From positions 310,001 through 374,000 of the forward strand of contig JAUIRK010000934.1 in assembly GCA_030549495.1 (NCBI GenBank): 64,000 nucleotides of DNA, read 5' to 3'. Position numbers and translations under genes: made by a program. The first letter of the stretch is position 1. Every line of letters begins with the position of its first letter. The DNA is from Nectonema munidae. Lineage: Eukaryota > Nematomorpha > Nectonematoida > Nectonematidae. Below are positions 37,101-44,179 of this stretch, one piece after another. The notes under the pieces were generated by a model that saw nothing but the letters and a program-made list of their open reading frames with translations, made no database searches and was not told the DNA's origin.

Positions 37101-40100
37101 CGCACAACTCATATGGACACACATGGACACACGCACAACTCATATGGACACACAACACAATAAACTTAACATAATTCAGCACCCCTTAAATTTAGTCAAA
37201 GCCGCTCTCACACAATAACCTACCTCTACCCCTCATTGTTGAGCTAAAGATCAGTATGAAAATTTAAAGCTTTACCATTTATTGAACTCTTGATCAGAAG
37301 CGAGAGTTAAAATTCACTGGTTGAGATCTTTCCGTAATAGTTCTACATGAAAAAAACTGACAAACAGGTTGCCTGAATACCGTTATTAGTATCATGACAA
37401 TCTAAAATTCCAATAATCATTAGTGCACACTTCTTCATACGGAGAAGTTAACATTGCACCGAGTGTATAGAAACTTTCGCATGACATAATGATTCAGCAA
37501 GCATTTCCAAGGTCAAGTCAGTAAAATATTCGATGATCGTATATGCTGTATTTTATTTACAATTATATAGAATGCTGCTGTACAGAAGAAATTTGAATTT
37601 TCCACATGATGGATAAAGAAAACAATAGTATATGACGTTCATTCATCATAGTTATTTTCAAAATATAAAGCACATAATATATGGAATAAAAGTTATATGA
37701 ATATGCTTTGCGTTGCGTTAACGCAACGCCAAATGTTTTACTGATTTTTTTCTAACTTATCAATCCTTTCATGATCTTCATGATCCACACTTGTAATTTC
37801 ATCTCTTCTGTCAAACCATGCCGACTGAATCAGTCGCTATTGCTTTATAGTAGACATTTTGGACAGGTTGAATCAACTGCAATTCTAAATTTATTTTCAT
37901 TCTGATATAGATCCCTTTCAATTAGACATCAATTAAATAATTTAAAGATTAATGATTAAAATTCACGGTTCCATCTTTGAAGAGTACTTCTGTTTTGCAT
38001 AAATTTAAAAAAAGTATCTAAGTCAGCTTCAGTTTTAGTTTTTTGTCATGTTGCGAAAACGCAACGTTAGACCGAAATAATTAAGAAAATCTATGTTGCG
38101 TTTTCGCAACGTAAGACATTATCGAGTTAATACAGTTATATTAAACGTATACATTTGTATGATTCACCTTTCTTTGGTTATTTATATTATCTATTATATT
38201 TTTGCTAATATGTATTTTTTATGCAATGCTTTTTTATAGTTATTTTGTTGTTATAAAAAAAGATTTTAATATAATAAATTTTTGTATTTAAACTAAAAAA
38301 CTATTGAAATATTAGATTTTGTCATGTGTGCCGTAAAGTTTATTATAATCAACAAAGATGCCCAGTGCAAAAAAATGTTGGCAATCACTGATATAATGAA
38401 CGCATAATATATATTTTTATAGATGCCGTTCATTTATAAGATAATCTAGTTTATAATAAAAAATAGTTTGTTTGTTATAAAATAAATATACATATTTATC
38501 TGAATAATTTAATATAAATTATAATTTATAGATATTTATGTTATATGAACAAATTCTTTGACAGATGTGACCATTTGCAAAAATAAAAAATAAGAGAAAT
38601 TATGGACACTTTATTAAGAGAATTTCACAACCAGTTTCGAAGTACAGTAGAACCTACGTTTTACGTGACGTCATCTTTTTGGTCATTAAATGCATTATTA
38701 ATACGTTTTTTCTTTGTGATTTTATGTATTAAAAAGTTTATAAAGGTTAATAAATTATTGTCTTTCAGTTTTATTTCATTATGAGTAATTTAAATAACGC
38801 TAATTTAAGGATGACCCTAGAAATAGGTACAGCTGGTTTTTTCAGGGTCAAAAATTTCATTCAGATAGAACTCAAGTGGGCACAACGAGAAAACGCATGT
38901 TTTTTTGGTTCGAATTTTTTCTCGTATAAAATCTAGGTTTTATATGAAGCTTTTGAGTGTTCTTTTATACGATTTTAACGTTAAAAATGATATTTTTGAT
39001 TACGCCTGTTATTTCAGCAAGATAAGTTTTGATTTTTATGAATGAGAAGAGAAGTGATTATATTTTATATTTTATATAAGAAGGAGTAAATGAACTTTTG
39101 TTTGCCGATGACTTAATAATTATGGCAGATAGTGAAAAAGAATTACAGGAAAGACTAAGTATATGGCAAAAAAGTCTCGAGGAAAAAGGCCTAAAGTTGA
39201 ATGCAGGCAAAACCAAAGTGATGAAGGTTAGTAGAAATGACAAGACGTTCATGGAATTGAGTTAAATCAAGTTAAAGCGTTCAAGTATTTAGGATCAGTT
39301 ATTGAGATGGAAGGAGGATGTTGTAAAGACGTTCAGTCGAGATTGAATGCCAGTTGGGCAAAATGGAAAGAGGTTAAACGTGTTCTAAACGATAGAAGAC
39401 TAGCCATGAATTTAAAGGCCAAGGTATATACATCAATAGTTAGACCCGTCATGACTTACGGATCAGAATGTTGGTGTCTGAGAAATAATGAAAAGAAAAA
39501 GCTAGAAGTGTCGGAAATGAAAATGCTGAGAATGATGCTGAACGTTACGAGAAAAGATAGGATTAGAAATGAAGAAGTGAGGCATAGAACAAAAGTGACG
39601 ACGAGTGTTGTAGATGTAATGGAAAGAAACAAGATGAAATGGTATGGACACGTGCTAAGAAGAAAAAGCGATGAAAAAATAAAGATAGCGTACGATGCGC
39701 CTGTACAAGGAAAGAGAAAAAGAGGAAGGCCAAGATTGAGATGGAGGGATGATTTGAAAAGGTCCATGGAAAAATTTGCATTGAAAGAAAGCGATGCGAA
39801 GGACAGAAACCTATGGAGAAACAGGATCAAGCCATCGACCCCCATTTAGGGGATAAGATGATGAAGAAGAAGAAGAAGAAGAAGAGAAGTGATATCCGAT
39901 GAAGGAAACACTAAGTTCCAGCTTGTATCAGAGATCTTGAAAGGAATATGAGAGATAAAATTAATGAAGAAAGAACAAGAAGTTAGGATTTTTGAAGTTG
40001 GAATCTCGAATAACTTTTTTCTCCATTACTTGCTGCAATGCCTACCAAATAGCTAAGCCTTCCACGTTTAAGTGCCTCTAGTGAAGGATTCATTAGTATT

Positions 40101-43100
40101 ACGGGAAAGAGACGATTCAATTAAAATTATCTTAATGAAACTAACCAATTGATCAAAATGATGTGGCCAAGGGGATGTGTATCAATTGATTCCTAATTTT
40201 ATGCTTTAAATTTACGTTCAATTCAACACATCTAAAAACTCCGAGCTAATTTCTCAACTTTCACGAGACTAAATTTCCACACTCATTATATCTTGTGGCG
40301 AATGACCAAAGTAAAATTTTTTACAGAAAACAACGATACTTTTACCGCAAGAAACTAGCTAGCTACCTAACGAAATAAATAGAAGCGATCTTTTTATTCC
40401 GCCACGCTTTATTACTTCTGTTGTACATTCAACGGAATCCTACTAATAAATGATAGCCAGTAATAGTACTTGATTGCGGATGTGAGATTTGTAAAGGATT
40501 GACCATTCTTACAAATTTTAATTCCTTGCATCATAGCGAGTTTAGCAGTGTTGACAAGGCGGTGGCCATCTTCATTCACACTTTCACCGATCAAAATCGT
40601 TTCTGCGATGTCTGTGTGAGCACCTTCATAAAAAATCTTTAAAATATATTTTATCGAATCAGCAAACAATGGTTTTTGTAGGACTTCGCACTTCGATATT
40701 TGCGCCCATATTCCTCAAATCATTATTAGCATTGATTACTTTATCATACTTTTTTTCAAAAGGATAATAGACAAACAACTATAAATATTTGTGTGTGTGT
40801 GTGTTGCTATGTTCCAATATTACATGCGGCATATAATAACTTGTTTTTATAATAAAGTATCCTCTGAACAGTATATTATTAAATATAGCAAAATCCTCCA
40901 TGATAACGCAATGACATAATGAACTGATAAGCATGATTTTGTTATATCAGCAAGTACATAAAACAGACAAAAATTTGGAAATAAAATATTTAAACACACT
41001 TTCACACGTAAATCTAAATTATATTCACACCGTCTTCAATAAACATATATGTACAATGTAATTATTGAGTGGATACAAAAGTCATAAATATAAAAATAAG
41101 ATTAAGAGTACTTAGCATAATCTGTGATCTTAGGCTGTTCAAGCGCGGAGTGATAATATCATCTGGTAAATTCGCAATTCAATTGAAATAAAGTACATCA
41201 AAGCGCCTGGAGAAAGCGTAGTCTTTTTCATCATGCGAGATATTCCAGCACGGAAACAAACTTCAGTGGTTTGGAGGGGGAGCTATGCAGTAGTGGGATT
41301 CAAATTTTTTGTCAGCCGGTTCTGTTACAAAAAAGTCAGATTTGTCAGCAAATAAACTGATCAATTTTGATTATTTCCCAATCAATAAAAATCCGTTAGG
41401 TTCTAACGAACCGGCTGAATCCCACTACTGGAGCTATGTAATATAAGCTTAATTTATGATGACTTTGTGGCTTAAGGGCTAGGAAATTAGAACGCTATAC
41501 TCAAATTTCGTTACAGACGGTTTAATTTAAACATGATAAAGAGAGGATTGTAGCGAGTCAAGCACACTGTTTCGATACATGGGGAATTTCGTTATAACAG
41601 ACTTCGTTATAAACAGATTTAAGAGTACGCAATATTAAATGAGCACGTTTTTGAATATGTCGACTGAATAACACATACTTTTAGTAGTTTAGTGGCGACG
41701 TTTATTGTTGTTTTCGTTGAATTAAAGCATGTTTTCGGGATGCCGTAGTGTCAAAGCTACGCGCATGTCATCTTACACATCAAGTTGATTTCCCCGCTAC
41801 ACAAGTGTATAAAATTGAGAATCCAAAAAATCAAGTCCTAAAATTACAATATTTGGTTGCCATGCACATAATCAGGATGTACACAGCCCGCTAAGAAAAA
41901 CTTACCTAAATAGAAAACTTTTAGGATGTTATTTTTACAAATACGATTACGTAGTATTTTTGAAGACCCTCACAAGACAATATAGCGGTCAAAGGCAAAT
42001 GTTCAAATTCCTTCGTCCTATATACGATAGCTTTATATATATTAGGGTTATTACTAAAAAAAAATTTTTATTTCACTACCCCAGTGTTTTTTAAGTGAAC
42101 AATTTCATAAAAAAACAAGAAAATATAAGAAATTTTATGTTTCAACAGAAAAACCTTCTCCAGGATATAAATCATAAAATATAAATTTAGTTAAATTTAA
42201 TATAATATACTCTTTGAATATGAGAATTGGTTAGTTTTTTTTCAAACTAAAAAATGGCTGAATTCAAGAATAGTTTTGTTATAACTAAAAATTCTGAAAC
42301 TTGGAAAAAAATCTATCATCTAAAACGAAACATGCAAGTATACCTAGAATTGAAGATTTGAAAAATTTCACAAGATTACCTAAAAGGATTGATATTCTTG
42401 GTTGTTACCCTACATCATTAGAGAAAGTAAAACTATATATTATACCTGTGGCTCAGTAAATTTTTTTTATCATTGAAGAATTTTAAGGAATAATTTAATT
42501 AATGATGAATTTCAGGTTAAACAATTCTAGCAACATTTTTTGTGTTTTGCCATGAGAAGAGCTTTTAACGACACCATCAAAATTCATCTATATCAGGAGT
42601 CTGGAGACTGTGCTGTAAACGCATAAATATATATATATTTTTTATATTTACCGCTTCATGAAGTGTTATCCAAACTCAAGGCTCTGATGGTACGTGTGCG
42701 GACAGAATGTCGAATCGAGAAAGTGTCGAACAGACAAAGATAAATGATAAAGACAGAGGGAAGATAAATGATAATGAAAGAGAGAATAAAGTACAATGTA
42801 TTTGGAACAGACAAAGATAAATGATAAAGACAGGGGAAAGATAAACGATAAACGATAAAGAGAGAGAAAATAAAGTATCTGAAAAGCGACATTATTGTAA
42901 CGGCAGAGCCTTGTCTTTTCGACACATTTTAATTTCAACTCTCTTTCGACATTCTGTCCTAGAACCCTGATGGTAGTGGTATTTGTCAAGAATTACACTT
43001 TTCTTGAGTCCTGAATGTGTCGAATTAATATGTTCAGAATTTTACGCTTCTACCATATATATAGTTTGAATTTAAAAGATATAAAATATTAAATCAGGCA

Positions 43101-44179
43101 AAAATCGATCACTTAATATATATACAAAATTAGAAAGAGGAATAATCTTGATAACAAAAATTTCGATGTTTATAGCGAAAAGTCAATAGCCATTTTAAAT
43201 AATGGAGCAGTAAAAAAATTTCATAATTTGATTAAAGCGTAATAAAAATTATTTGAAGAAGAGAAAAATAATAATGGTAGTTGATGACGTCTCTGGAGAT
43301 GTAGATGTGGGAAAAGAGTTGAAAATTGAATTACCGAAAAGTCTATGGTCAAGATATCGCCATCATTTAACATTCGCGTGTCTGGTTTTCCGTGATTCAT
43401 TATGTTATTGGGAGAAAGGAAGGAGGAATAGTTATAGCGGTAGTACTTGAAGAGAGAAGGGTATGCGCCATGTGAAATCGTTTTCTTTAATATCATCCTG
43501 TCAATCATTTTGGTTGAAATGCCAACCTAAAAAGCAGAGATTTTATAATTAGGCTGTAAAAAATGAGCTGTAAAAATAATAATAATAGCAGATACACTGA
43601 AATAGACCAATCAGCAACAAAATGGAGGGTAGACAAAATGCTGAGCGAAAAATGAATAGAAAAACAAAACATAAGATAATAAGGTGAACTGTCAAAAAGC
43701 TCAACAGAACTCTATACTTGCTTTGAAAGAATACATACCTAAATTCTTAAGTTTATGTAGCTGAGGGTCCATGAGGCTTATTAATTATTTTAGGAGGTTC
43801 ACAGCAAAAAATGGTTGGGAAACCCTGGTGTAGAGTGAAGGTACACCAAATGGTAATTGAATGGAGTAAGAGGAGGCCTTACGCAAACGTCTCTGATCGT
43901 CTCTTGCATGATCTTGGAAGCGAGTTTGCCGCACCTTCGAATTCTTTCAATCTCTTCAGCGGTATTGATGCGTGGCGCACAATGCGATATGCGGTTGAAG
44001 TAAGCGCACTGTTCTGAAGTGCGCATCTGAGCGTATTCTGGATAAGGAATAGTGATGGGAATGTTATACGGCATTTGTATGAAATTGCCCTCAGATGTTT
44101 CCCACAGAACACGGTAATTCCTGTTCTTTGTCCTTTTTAGCACCCTTCTTAATTCTCGCAACCATGTAAAAAACGTCAT
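28031..44179 (-). CDS. METAP1D: Methionine aminopeptidase, mitochondrial METAP1D-like, six exons, divergent active site
   Basis: Removes initiator Met, by family. Exons 44179-43883, 43526-43335, 40636-40470, 29343-29246, 28280-28233 and 28170-28031 join in phase into 314 codons including stop (human METAP1D 335 aa). The N-terminus is basic and hydrophobic (MTFFTWLRELRRVLKRTKNR), compatible with mitochondrial import. Metal ligands of the pita-bread fold are all present: Asp in GDILTIDFS, Asp in GAHTDIAETI, His in GHGIG, Glu in TVEPIV and Glu in KFERTIL. The first catalytic His survives in MNHG. Unusual: the pocket motif YGGFPKSVC is replaced by KYYRYNYSSF, and the His after GHGIGxxx is Asn (GHGIGKYIN). 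The gene looks intact with good splice sites, so a live divergent enzyme is likelier than a pseudogene. The start is the first ATG of exon 1; an upstream exon is not excluded. Confidence 0.88.
28233..28280 (-). CDS. METAP1D: METAP1D-like exon 5, 48 nt
   Basis: Acceptor TTATTTTCAG, donor GTAG|GTAAAA. It encodes YYSPGLMKTGMTFTV and splits the Glu codon of the TVEP motif with exon 6, exactly where the family has MEEGMAFTIEP. Confidence 0.85.
29246..29343 (-). CDS. METAP1D: METAP1D-like exon 4
   Basis: 98 nt; acceptor TTGAAATTAG, donor GGAT|GTATGA. It encodes AFDFKVCPFFHGHGIGKYIN then EPPFINYG, matching family FQVCPHFVGHGIGSYFH. It carries the metal His of GHGIG; the catalytic His three residues further on is Asn. 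Confidence 0.85.
29497..30441 (-). repeat. tRNA-derived SINE, minus strand, split by a hAT
   Basis: Left part 29497-29623 has the shared body CGCAATTGTGCCTTCTCGAT (plus 29528-29547) and B box GGGTTCGATACC on the minus strand. The tRNA-like head continues after the hAT at 30420-30441 (CTAACCAACCCTAC). It is interrupted by 29632-30411 with an exact target duplication. Same family as 6030-6165 and 58496-58650. Located in METAP1D-like intron 3. Confidence 0.7.
29632..30411 (-). mobile_element. Internally deleted hAT with intact ends and C-terminal domain
   Basis: 780 bp with terminal inverted repeats TAGAGATGTATCGGAT and ATCCGATACATCTCTA (16 bp perfect), flanked by exact 8-bp target duplications TCCAGCAT at 29624-29631 and 30412-30419. 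The minus strand keeps the transposase C-terminus: LDWWKTKKEEFPFLSKIACH then LPYLSS at 30076-29999. After a one-base shift it continues STVQSEQLFSSAGNIYTDKK (about 29995-29935), the hAT dimerisation domain. The rest of the transposase is deleted, so it moved or could move only in trans. Confidence 0.9.
30442..31617. other. No gene seen; METAP1D-like intron 3
   Basis: AT-rich intronic sequence without recognisable repeat or exon. Confidence 0.45.
32020..32039. repeat. piggyBac subterminal palindrome, left side
   Basis: ACGTTGCGAAAACGCAACGT: 8-bp arms around AAAA. The same motif lies at 38049-38068 and, with TTTT loop, at 38093-38112. A variant GCGTTGCGTTAACGCAACGC is at 37710-37729. Position near both ends suggests transposase-binding sites; this is inference. 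Confidence 0.7.
32175..33804 (-). CDS. piggyBac transposase, DDD core intact, one frameshift before the C-terminal Cys-rich domain
   Basis: Excises and inserts DNA at TTAA. An acidic N-terminal part (SLSDEDSADEESCD) opens after a stop at about 33805-33807, just where an ATTAG|GAG acceptor-like site lies, so a 5' exon is possible. The core follows, with the three catalytic Asp: FHSVDETMIPYFG, YSYISDNFFSTINLVEKM and GFVDMLDQNISQYRI. It continues through GKKRYW to about 32408. The reading frame then shifts by one, and 32411-32175 encodes the Cys-rich domain CRQCNSQTNKKCDRCGVGLH followed by VKC. About 500-540 codons in total, near normal piggyBac length. Likely inactive or impaired because of the shift, unless that is a sequencing error. 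Confidence 0.88.
33840..34159. repeat. Degenerate CA/GA-rich lead-in to the minisatellite
   Basis: Sequence rich in CACACA and AACAC with no regular unit, between the transposase and the ordered array. It may be the decayed seed from which the minisatellite grew. Confidence 0.5.
34160..37160. repeat. 3-kb CA-rich minisatellite inside the piggyBac
   Basis: More than 100 tandem units of the form ACTCATATGGAC(AC)n, with CA runs of varying length; typical unit about 28 bp. Zones differ: AAACTCAT units at the left; six 33-bp units with GGACGGAC (about 34527-34715); short 24-26 bp units (34730-35095); seven 23-bp units with GGACGGACACACACA (35104-35262); then a long, even 28-bp block to about 37060. 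The array frays into CACACATGGACA units at 37070-37155. All plus frames stay open for hundreds of codons only because the unit lacks stops; these are not proteins. Confidence 0.95.
37161..37700. other. piggyBac interior, no gene
   Basis: Non-repetitive filler between the minisatellite and the right subterminal palindromes. No open frame with homology. Confidence 0.5.
37710..37729. repeat. piggyBac subterminal palindrome, right side 1
   Basis: GCGTTGCGTTAACGCAACGC, a perfect 20-bp palindrome with internal TTAA. Confidence 0.7.
38049..38112. repeat. piggyBac subterminal palindromes, right side 2 and 3
   Basis: TGTTGCGAAAACGCAACGTT at 38049-38068 and GTTGCGTTTTCGCAAC at about 38095-38110, the latter 16 bp from the right TTAA. 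Confidence 0.7.
39059..39879 (+). mobile_element. LINE 2: 5'-truncated RTE-like LINE with 14-bp target duplication
   Basis: 821 bp, flanked by AGAAGAGAAGTGAT at 39045-39058 and 39880-39893. It begins within RT (LLFADDLIIMADSEKELQER, with the FADD motif at about 39097-39108) and continues through GLKLNAGKTKVMKVSRND. It then resumes at 39307-39849 with VRPVMTYGSECWCLR, MKWYGHVLRR and GKRKRGRPRLRWRDDLKRS, stop at 39847-39849. The 3' end is a GAA repeat (39862-39879). One frameshift lies near 39240-39306. It has no zinc-finger insert, so it is a different family from LINE 1. It lies in METAP1D-like intron 3. Confidence 0.9.
39307..39849 (+). pseudogene. LINE 2 RT thumb and C-terminal region, open for 180 codons
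   Basis: Longest open part of LINE 2, with LNDRRLAMNLKAKVYTSIVR, the PVMTYGSECW motif and the GRPRLRWRDD C-terminus. It lacks the upstream endonuclease and most of RT because of 5' truncation, so it is not a functional gene. Confidence 0.8.
39894..40469. other. No gene seen; METAP1D-like intron 3
   Basis: Intronic sequence between LINE 2 and exon 3, no recognisable element. Confidence 0.45.
40470..40636 (-). CDS. METAP1D: METAP1D-like exon 3
   Basis: 167 nt; acceptor ATATTTTAAAG, donor ATCAA|GTACTA (phase 2). It encodes IFYEGAHTDIAETILIGES, with the second metal Asp, and RLVNTAKLAMMQGIKICKNG. Intron 3 downstream is 11.1 kb and holds most of the window's young repeats. Confidence 0.85.
41288..41430. 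mobile_element. 143-bp hAT MITE with perfect ends and target duplication
   Basis: Terminal inverted repeats CAGTAGTGGGATTCA and TGAATCCCACTACTG are perfect over 15 bp; exact 8-bp target duplications GAGCTATG lie at 41280-41287 and 41431-41438. Subterminal AGCCGGTTC / GAACCGGCT extends the inversion. Non-coding. It lies in METAP1D-like intron 2. Confidence 0.92.
41439..42659. other. No gene seen; possible Tigger-end fragment
   Basis: METAP1D-like intron 2. At 41580-41625 a pair of direct repeats (AATTTCGTTATAACAGA, ACTTCGTTATAAACAGA) resembles the subterminal repeats of some pogo/Tigger MITEs, but no ends are definable. Confidence 0.35.
42660..42992. repeat. Inverted-repeat element with two 78-bp purine-rich tandem units
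   Basis: GGACAGAATGTCGAATCGAG at about 42700-42719 is inverted at about 42941-42961 (CTCTTTCGACATTCTGTCCT). Between them, two tandem units of about 78 bp each start with GAACAGACAAAGATAAATGA and differ mildly. A GGCTCTGATGG / CCCTGATGG text flanks both sides. Superfamily unknown. It lies in METAP1D-like intron 2. Confidence 0.6.
43335..43526 (-). CDS. METAP1D: METAP1D-like exon 2
   Basis: 192 nt, phase 0 at both ends; acceptor CTGCTTTTTAG, donor TTTTCG|GTAATT. It encodes ISHGAYPS (family ISHNAYPS), the altered pocket segment, NNIMNHGKPDTRMLNDGD and the first metal Asp in ILTIDFS. Aligned to human METAP1D the segment between AYPS and HG has the same length, so the change is by substitution and not by splicing. 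Confidence 0.85.
43883..44179 (-). CDS. METAP1D: METAP1D-like exon 1
   Basis: 297 nt, 99 codons, ATG at 44177-44179 with A at -3, donor TTTGC|GTAAGG. It encodes the basic N-terminus, PYNIPITIPYPEYAQMR and NTAEEIERIRRCGKLASKIM, the first helix of the MetAP fold. Intron 1 (43527-43882) contains a hAT-terminus-like GGTTGGGAAACCCTGG. Confidence 0.82.

Larger units (their letters stand above)
31858..38126 (-). mobile_element. piggyBac transposon, 6.3 kb, with a minisatellite inside
   Basis: Flanked by TTAA at 31854-31857 and 38127-38130. The uninterrupted site is seen in copy A of repeat X (18468-18471), which fixes the boundaries. The minus-strand transposase is at 32175-33804. The left end CCCTTTTTTGACAAAGG is repeated at 31895-31910 as CCCTTTTGACAAAGG. 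The right end, inverted, starts CTCGATAATGTC, so terminal inverted repeats are poor. Palindromic ACGTTGCG-loop-CGCAACGT motifs lie near both ends. About 3 kb of the element is a CA-rich minisatellite. Low divergence of the flanks suggests recent insertion. Confidence 0.9.
31626..38804. repeat. Repeat X, copy B, split by the piggyBac
   Basis: Two halves (31626-31857 and 38127-38804) match copy A at 18244-19143 with about 1% differences. Both ends are flanked by TTAAGGAT (31618-31625 and 38805-38812), suggesting an 8-bp target duplication and hence a mobile insertion. The last 160 bp are the 5' end of Tigger 1, including its terminal repeat CAGTAGAACCTACGTTTTAC at about 38645, but no other Tigger sequence follows. 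Confidence 0.75.

Noticed and set aside
34149-37218. Open frames of 250-590 codons rich in His, Thr, Asp and Trp (and Cys/Val on the minus strand) across the CA-rich array.
   Set aside because: All three plus frames are open because the repeat unit has no stop codon; composition simply translates the repeat. No start context, splice signal or homology.
41560-41640. Tandem TTCGTTATAA motifs as a separate Tigger MITE.
   Set aside because: Only two imperfect motifs, no paired ends or TA duplication, so not annotated as an element.
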